The translations under genes were made by a program, and so were the position numbers. A DNA stretch of 64,000 nucleotides, taken from assembly GCF_910592395.1 (NCBI RefSeq), contig NC_088326.1, positions 9,927,001 through 9,991,000 of the forward strand, given 5' to 3'. Shown here in pieces: positions 57,348-64,000 of the stretch. Within the stretch, counting starts at the first letter, position 1. Every line of letters starts with the position of its first letter. The notes beneath the pieces were generated by a model, which made no database searches, was not told the DNA's origin, and worked only from the letters and a program-made list of their open reading frames with translations. Source of the DNA: Lineus longissimus. Lineage: Eukaryota > Nemertea > Pilidiophora > Heteronemertea > Lineidae.

Positions 57348-58998
57348 AAATCCGAAATAGCTAGAAGACGCAATGTCATAATGAGGAGCTTTTGAGTCTA
57401 ATCAACGGTGACACGTGGCTAATGACGTGTGAATCGCGATAAATATCAACGTGAATCCAATGTATGCTCGCCTATCTACGATTGAAAAGAAACATGTACT
57501 TTTAAAAACTATAGTCATAAAACGACAGCTTCCGATGCCGCAGAGCCCGAATTCGTTATCAACGCCCCTAACGCTCTTAATGTACTATCGTGTACTCTTC
57601 GTGTACTCTTTTAGACATGAACAGACGAGTTTATTCAAGAGCAGTGGGTTCATACCAATGACAGTCAATTTGACGAGATGAATCACACCACCAATAAAAC
57701 TGACATTTCATGTACTTTATCATGGAAGTGATGAAAACATTGATGGGGCCAAAACGTCCTTTAAATGAAACTGATACGCGGTTTTGTACGCCATGCACGA
57801 CCCGGGTGCAATGAAATATTTGACCCCGGTAGCTGATTAGCATTCGCTGGATGCAGAAAGCTACGTTCTATATTTTTGATAAACATGGCCTGAGAATGGG
57901 CTATTTTGCACGGCAAGAAATCATGCCGATCCACCGTCGTTGTGCGTATATCCATCCTTCACCGCCGATTACTCCCCAATGTTCAATGAATAACGGTTCC
58001 AGGGATGCTGACCTGACCCAAATGCACAGTGCATGTTGTATAGAAGAAGGGTAACCTGCCCTGAGGTTGGCGTCCGACGTATTTCCTGGCCCTTGATGTC
58101 GGCGGTGAAAGGAGGAGACTTTAGGACTGATATTTACCGCCGATAAGTCGCCATGCAAGAAATAGACTGGACAGACATAGGTGTCCTGATATGAACGACG
58201 GCTTGGTGAATATACTCTGTGACTCAATGTAGACAGACTACATTTGGGAGTAATTCAAGATCGATGGATGTAGTAACTTAACCGACGAAACAGCAGTTGT
58301 GACTGACAACTGTGTGGTTTTTTAATCTCTTGTTGTATTTGAGGTTGGACCATAATAAGGACAACCATTATGACTGGAACGTGAAATCCTTCAATAGTTT
58401 ATAACTCCTTCAAATTGAATGGCCATTTAAAACTCGATCGACTGCGTCTGAAAAACAAAAAACAGATTCCGGATCACATCCTTGAAATTGAAATTCACTA
58501 TTTTGAACAAGTTCTAAACTTTTAGGATTACAAGTTCTATGCAAAAATGGTCAACCCTTCAGTTGTCTTTTCAAACAAAATCATTACTACAATATATTTT
58601 AACCAGACGCCTCGTCGGGTAATTCCTTATACGCCGTCTTAGACGTTCGCATAAAGTGAGTAGGAAATAGTGGATCGAACAAAACGCGTTAAATGAGAAA
58701 GGCGTGTGGAAAAAACAAATTATTTGACGCATAAAAACGCTGGCTTCCATTATTTGCCGCCTAATGCGCGTCAATTTTTGCTGGGCGCCTGATCTGAGGA
58801 ACTGTGTTTGAAACGAGAAAGAAGCTCTCTGTGTCAGGCTTGTCAAATTACATTATTAAAATTATTAAGAGCTGTCTGTTTCATTCCGAAGATGTAGAAA
58901 TTTCATAACGGCGTGGGGTTTATTAATACAAAAATATTGATGTCACCTCACATCTCATACTTTGCAGAATGTGTACGCGTGCCACAGAATTGAGTAAA
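57348..58998. other. No gene recognised
   Basis: Frames at 57901-58227 and 58571-58846 (-) were considered. The latter follows TTTCTCGTTTCAAACACAG and begins FLRSGAQQKLTRIRRQIMEA, but soon becomes unlikely. No element ends seen. Confidence 0.38.
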
Positions 58999-59066
58999 CA
59001 GTAGATCCTCTCTATTCAAGGACACCCTTGGGACTGACATATCATGCTGTCCTTATTAGAGAGGTG
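58999..59066 (+). mobile_element. Pogo-like MITE fragment, copy 3
   Basis: CAGTAGATCCTCTCTATTCA through GGACACCCTTGGGACTGACA and TCCTTATTAGAGAGGTG matches the left ~68 bp of the pogo-like family, including the inner inverted copy. The right end is missing, replaced by unrelated sequence. Confidence 0.75.
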
Positions 59067-59279
59067 CCGTGCTGTTCGTAATAGCCTCCGCCGTTCGTTA
59101 AAAAAATTGAATTTGACGGAATTTGACAATTTCCAATAGCATAAATACGTACTAAATGATAACACACTAGCTACTTGACCGTTGTTTAGACATGTATACA
59201 CATACTTCATTTACTGAGTTTCAGCAATGTTGCACTACGATAGCTGCACTATATAATACAATGTGTATATCTTATATTA

Positions 59280-59505
59280 GGAGCCGCTGTGGTGTAGTGG
59301 CTTGGACTCTCGACCAGCGCTCAAGAGGTCCCGGGTTCGATCTCCACTGTCGGTGTGAGACTGTAGGCTGGTCTCTCTGTCTTACTTGCCTCTCTGCAAC
59401 CAGGTGTAAATGCACAGATTCGGTCAGAAATGCACAGATTATAGCGCTGGTTGAGCAGCTCAACTGTGGTCTACTGAAAGGTTTCAGGACAGACCGGGTT
59501 TAAAC
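59280..59505 (+). mobile_element. tRNA-derived SINE
   Basis: GAGCCGCTGTGGTGTAGTGG begins a tRNA-like head. The A box TGGTGTAGTGG fits TRGYNNARNNG exactly. The B box GGGTTCGATCTCC (about 59334-59346) lies about 40 bp downstream in CCCGGGTTCGATCTCC. The anticodon arm is distorted and the 3' side does not form a full acceptor, so this is a SINE head rather than a tRNA gene. The ~150-bp body contains a near repeat (AATGCACAGATT twice). Its 3' end and target duplication were not fixed. Confidence 0.65.
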
Positions 59506-59509
59506 TGAA

Positions 59510-62500
59510 AATCGGATGATAACCTATATCGTAGTTGATATCAGACTATAATTATTAAGTATTAACTTTTTTACTCTGCATCTTTTTCAATTTCCTGACC
59601 TACGATTAAAATCGAACGGCATAACCGTTGACCATTCAAAATATTGAACATCACTGGGTTTCATCATTCCGGTAACATCCATAAGAAAGATATCGACGAT
59701 GCTATTTGGGACAACCTGTACGTAAATGACACGACCCTATATTCGATTACAATACGGTAAACAACAAACACAACGTGATAAGATCCATCTCTATAATGGA
59801 AAGATCTAAATGGAAATGTCCAAAATCTCCACATATGTCGTTTAGATGGTGTTTACCCCGCGCCCGGGATAATCTCTTTAGAATCAGAAAGGACGCGCAC
59901 TCAATCAGCATGTCGAGGACAATACGGTAATACACCCTGCATGTCAGACGCATATCTAGATCGAAAATTAATTGCAAACATTACCATTTGTGACGGCTTC
60001 GAGTACGACAGAAAATAGGTTTGAATAATTTAGTAAGGGTAATCTGTGGGCCAGATCTCGCCGAATCGAACGGCTGCAGCCCATATATCGAAGGAACGAT
60101 CCGTAACATGGCAGGTCTATGAATCTAGTTATGCTGATCCATTGGTGCCATTAAGTCAGAAATCCCCCGGAATTTTTCTGTCACATTCGTTCAGAACGTC
60201 ACTTTGTCAAATGTACCCATTTTGAACTACTAAATGATGTTTTACTGATTCATTTATCAAAAATGTGTGGTGTAGACAAAATTCAAGTTGGCATATTCAG
60301 ACACGATCAATCTGTCCTCCTACTAGTGTACTCGACCTCGTTTTGAAATCGATGTCACATTATGGGCATTGGAGACACCAGAATCCGAGAGCCCGGATGC
60401 GGGCGAACTTCTAGAACCTGAATATTGTTTGATGCAGGAATGTTCTTTTCGTCTCATCTCAATATAGCTGTTTATGTTTGTTGTTACATATTATCTGATA
60501 TTAGAAAATGGTTCGTTAAAGAATGAACATAGGTTCCGCCATTTTGGCTAGAATTTGAAGTCCTATAACGCAATAAGAACTCCTTTAAGAATGAAGTGAA
60601 TGCCAATTTCAAGGGTGAGAATATATTACTCTCTAAAGTAAAAAGTTGATAAAACCTTGTCCTAATAGGTAATTGGTGGATAACCATTTGAAAGAGCAAC
60701 TTATTTGCTGTATCTTATGGCTTTAGTTGCCTCGAAACACCTCCGGACATAGTTGAAATGACTCATGAAACGAAATATTTTTTTAAAAAACTACAATTTT
60801 CTCCAAAAATTACTTTTTCCCTTTACCAAATATGCAACTTCCGCCTCCTTTTGTTAGAGTGGTTTACAGTTGCTGCTTTTACCGCAAATTATTGTGTGGA
60901 AACATGTATGTTCCGCGCATTGATATTGTTGGAATCGTTCGCTCTTTAATTACCACCCGCCTCCACCCTTCACATACGACGGAAGTGTTGCGGGAAATAT
61001 GAATGTAAAAAAGAACAAAATCAGCCATCGGCAAAGAATCGTTAGCAAGATGGTCGATCACACAGAAAAATGACGAACGCAGACTGTCGTGGCAATAAGT
61101 GGTGGAACCGTATGATATATTTTCCATCAGAACATTATACGCATTATTCTTAGCGCTCTTGTCCAGTGGTCGCGACCAATAGGTTGCTGTCGGCGTTGAG
61201 AAAGTGGAACTTAAAAAATACAGTTGCCTGATAAACACGAGCAGTGTTGAAAATTACAATGGATGTGTTTCTCAGTCAAGTTTTATTTTGTTCCGTATAC
61301 AATGCACATTTTTGTTTACAATATGTTTCATTGAAACATGTAAGCGTGCACAATTTTGCAAGAATGTATTCTTGAGAGTTCAAACAAAAACATAAGCGTA
61401 TTACAATAATATTGTAAATCTTGCACATATAACTGATACAAAACTGAATGCGGTATTAACTTATTGGGATGCGAGGATGAAAATATCTAGTTTGAGAATG
61501 ATATGATATGATATATTTGGTTCTCGACCATGAAACGTGCATGTGAAGGTCAGTAATGGATCATCCGTTTATCCGTTTTCCAAGTGTGATTACAATCTCG
61601 CTCAGCAAAGCCAATTAGTTGTAAACCAACATTGATTAAATTCTCGAGATAAATTCGTCCAGTCGAGATTGTTGTAATATTTGATTCAATCTATTCTTAT
61701 TGCAAAGCCGATTTCTGCTAAAATCAACAAAACCATTTTTTTGTGCCAGTAACGTCGTTTCTGTGATGTGAGCTCGAGTGACAATGAAGCAACCCGAATG
61801 TATGAATAACAACGATCACCCGAAACGTTATAAAGTGATCGCGTATGCCCGAACTGTCATTGCTCGAAGTAACACGGCACCCGTTCGTAATTACGGGTGA
61901 TCTTGCCGTAGTGCGTTTATTATCATGATTATGCAGACAAATTTGAAAACTAAGCGTAAATCGTATCTACAGTCCGCGCTTTGAAATACCTGTTCGTTCT
62001 TTACAGACACATTCAAAGTAGAAAGAGACACGCTAGACAGAATACCATGATCATGAACTCTTTGAAATTGCGACCTTAGGGTTTTTCTATCATTATTGCT
62101 AAGAATGGAAATAGCAGACTTTCTAATTTGAGCAATAAATGAAAGCTATTCCATTTTAACCTATAAACCTGATTGATAATTTGACGAGATAGTTAATGCT
62201 TTACCTTCCTACAATTATAGAATGCCAGGCCACGACAGGACATGTTTCCTTAAAGTTACAATATCTCTATTTAGAAATGACCATTACCAACTCACAGTAG
62301 ACTGGACCAATTGACATCGGCTTAACCACTCACACCTTCGTGCTTTATTAGCCATTAGCTAAGCTAAGCTTAAGCATGTTAGTGCATATAATCCTGCTGA
62401 TGTGGTGTTAGCCATTAAGAGGCACACGCTTATCGAGTTTAGCTCTTTTGCTCGCCAAAACTGGACTATTTTAATTAAATCTAGTGGATGAGTGGCTGTC

Positions 62501-62940
62501 AACTTTTCTCTGTAATTAAATTTACTGTAGCCACCAGTGAAGGACGACATACTTAAAAGTATCATGTAGATAAAAATAGCGTTAAAAAACATCTCGTCAA
62601 TATTCACCTACACCGAATCATAACAATGTGTACCCAGCTTTTCCTTTTTGCACATTCTTGTCATTGGCTGGCATATGTCGAACAGTTCCTGACAACGGTC
62701 TTCGTTACATGAGATTTGCAGATGGTCAGCGGTACTTTGAAGCTGACCAATTCAAGTATGAAACCCCTAACGGCGAAGTTTGAAAACATAAATGCCCGCC
62801 CATTGACCATAAAACGACAAAATGCATTTGAAACATGATTGACACCGAGCGATTGCCCTCGCTTGGCATGCTTGGCTGTACATGCAAAATTACATTGATA
62901 AGATATGTCAAATAGTAGCCCACGTGAAAAGACAACCTGA
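59510..62940. other. No gene recognised
   Basis: Short frames only. ATGATATGATATGATATAT is a small microsatellite-like run near 61499. AGCTAAGCTAAGCTTA recurs near 62355. No exon or transposon ends supported. Confidence 0.48.
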
Positions 62941-62944
62941 GAAA

Positions 62945-63065
62945 TATCACTACCGGGTTCGAACTCAGTACCGCTGCCTTTTAGGTCTTACACTCACTCT
63001 CCCAGCCAGGGACCGTACATTTCCTGCAATTTAAGTTGACAAGCTACTGCTATGCCACTGACTAA
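62945..63065 (-). mobile_element. Possible tRNA-derived SINE remnant
   Basis: On the - strand CAGTGGCATAGCAGTAGC contains a good A box (TGGCATAGCAG). About 45 nt later ACGGTCCCTGGCTGG looks like a decayed B box. Further on GAGTTCGAACCCGG is another B-box-like motif, which also reads as GGGTTCGAACTC on the + strand. One of the two could be a SINE head; the arms do not make an intact tRNA. Confidence 0.38.
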
Positions 63066-64000
63066 ATGCATTCGTAAGTCATGTAAACCACTTGCTTGCT
63101 GGGGCGTCTGCGTGTGGGCGGGGGTGTGGAATATTGGACGGCCCCGTGTCCGAACTTGGCCACTGGGAGTTTTATGCATTCATATCATGATCAGCTTTAA
63201 ATTGGTTTTCAATGAAGAACTTCAACAACTATACTTTAGATATCCAACATTCCTTTCAATGTTACGAATCTACTCCGATTTGAAAATAATATATATTATG
63301 AGGGAGACATCCATCATAATAGGTTTTATGCTAAGATGCTCCAGTTTGGCTGGTAGGCCTATCGATCATTTGGGGTCACGTCTGTCATGACTCATACTAT
63401 CCTACTTAGGGGACATCGCCGCGCGTGTCTACCTCATTCGAGAGAAGTAGTTCAAGATTCATGATCACGTTGTCTACAAAATTTCATCTTTAACTTTTGG
63501 CCATCCGCCTCCCCATCCACCTTCCTTGTATCAAACGATAACGTATTAATTGCACCTTCCGGTGCGGATGTTCTTTTATAAATTCAATTGGTGGCGGTAC
63601 CCTCTCAACCGTTTCTGCAAATTGTCTATTTTAATATGCTTTTGGTCACATGACCCACAAGTCCAATCTCTATTGTCAACCATGGTCATGTGACGCATTT
63701 AGTTTCATACCCTTGCTAGGGTATCTTATTTCATGTTTTGCAGACAATGCTCTCTCTTGTAATTTGTAAAATAAATATATTCCTCATATCTTGGCCTAAT
63801 CGGCCCATAATCAATCTATATAACGTGTTGTGTTAGTCATTCTGAGTATCTGGTGCATAAATACTGTTTATCATATACCCTAAATGCACTGATCCGGCTG
63901 ACATGCGTTGAAAAACATCAATATTTGTCACAAAATGTACATACAAACTTCTCCAAAATTATGGTAAGTGTCATCAAGGAATGTTTTTGCTTTAAAATGA
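63066..64000. other. No gene recognised
   Basis: A + frame at 63052-63390 covers the SINE-like region and has no recognised domain. No repeats seen to the window end. Confidence 0.45.

Noticed and set aside
1-64000. CRISPR array, prokaryotic operon or phage system
   Set aside because: No regular spacer-repeat array, no ribosome-binding-site pattern and no long ORFs; the window is clearly animal-type DNA.

Overview
This is a eukaryotic, almost certainly metazoan, window. It is AT-rich and has no long open reading frames, operons or ribosome-binding sites. It carries split-gene style exon candidates with GT/AG borders, tRNA-derived SINE-like sequences, a non-LTR retrotransposon relic and many short inverted-repeat DNA transposons. 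Frequent TACATGTA-type motifs and the mix of element types suggest an invertebrate, probably marine, but the sequence alone does not fix the phylum or species.

The window is mostly intergenic or intronic DNA. No complete gene can be assembled. The best coding signals are isolated exons. On the + strand these are 14988-15193, 36700-36832 (weak), 37615-37836 and 55538-55876. On the - strand they are 10744-10897, 34298-34579 (an endocytic-adaptor-like NPF-repeat C-terminal exon), about 34820-35060 (a faintly RAP/FASTK-like segment), 56334-56595 and 57122-57347. I recognise no gene by name, so gene symbols are empty.

Mobile elements dominate. At 2.7-3.4 kb there is a structured retroelement 3' end with a TAAG tail, a hammerhead-like core and an inverted-repeat element. 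At 8.49-9.27 kb a 5'-truncated RTE-like LINE with its own target-site duplication contains an 81-bp Penelope-like/hammerhead-like insertion with its own duplication. Between 12.6 and 50.4 kb there are two copies each of four MITE families: a near-perfect foldback with 4-bp TSDs, a 370-bp GCATTCCGCGAAG family about 98% identical in opposite orientation, a GACCTGG family and a CCGGTGTGAC family. There are also two full pogo-like MITEs with a third fragment at 59.0 kb, a PIF/Harbinger-like element with TAA TSD, and several single hairpin elements. At 53.1-54.1 kb lies a 1-kb Tc1/mariner-like element with arms of about 330 bp.

Tandem repeats include a 108-bp duplication (7.2 kb), a 15-bp minisatellite (14.3 kb), a ~196-bp unit pair (36.2-36.65 kb), an array of small palindromes (39.3-39.8 kb), a 52-bp pair (41.9 kb), ~54-bp degenerate repeats (45.2 kb) and a 158-bp pair (54.6-54.9 kb). 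A 42-bp-arm perfect hairpin stands alone at 38.3 kb. No rRNA, intact tRNA gene, CRISPR array or prokaryotic feature was seen. I found no convincing new multi-gene system; the most notable items are the nested retroelement, the hammerhead-like motifs, the perfect hairpin and the unassigned exons.
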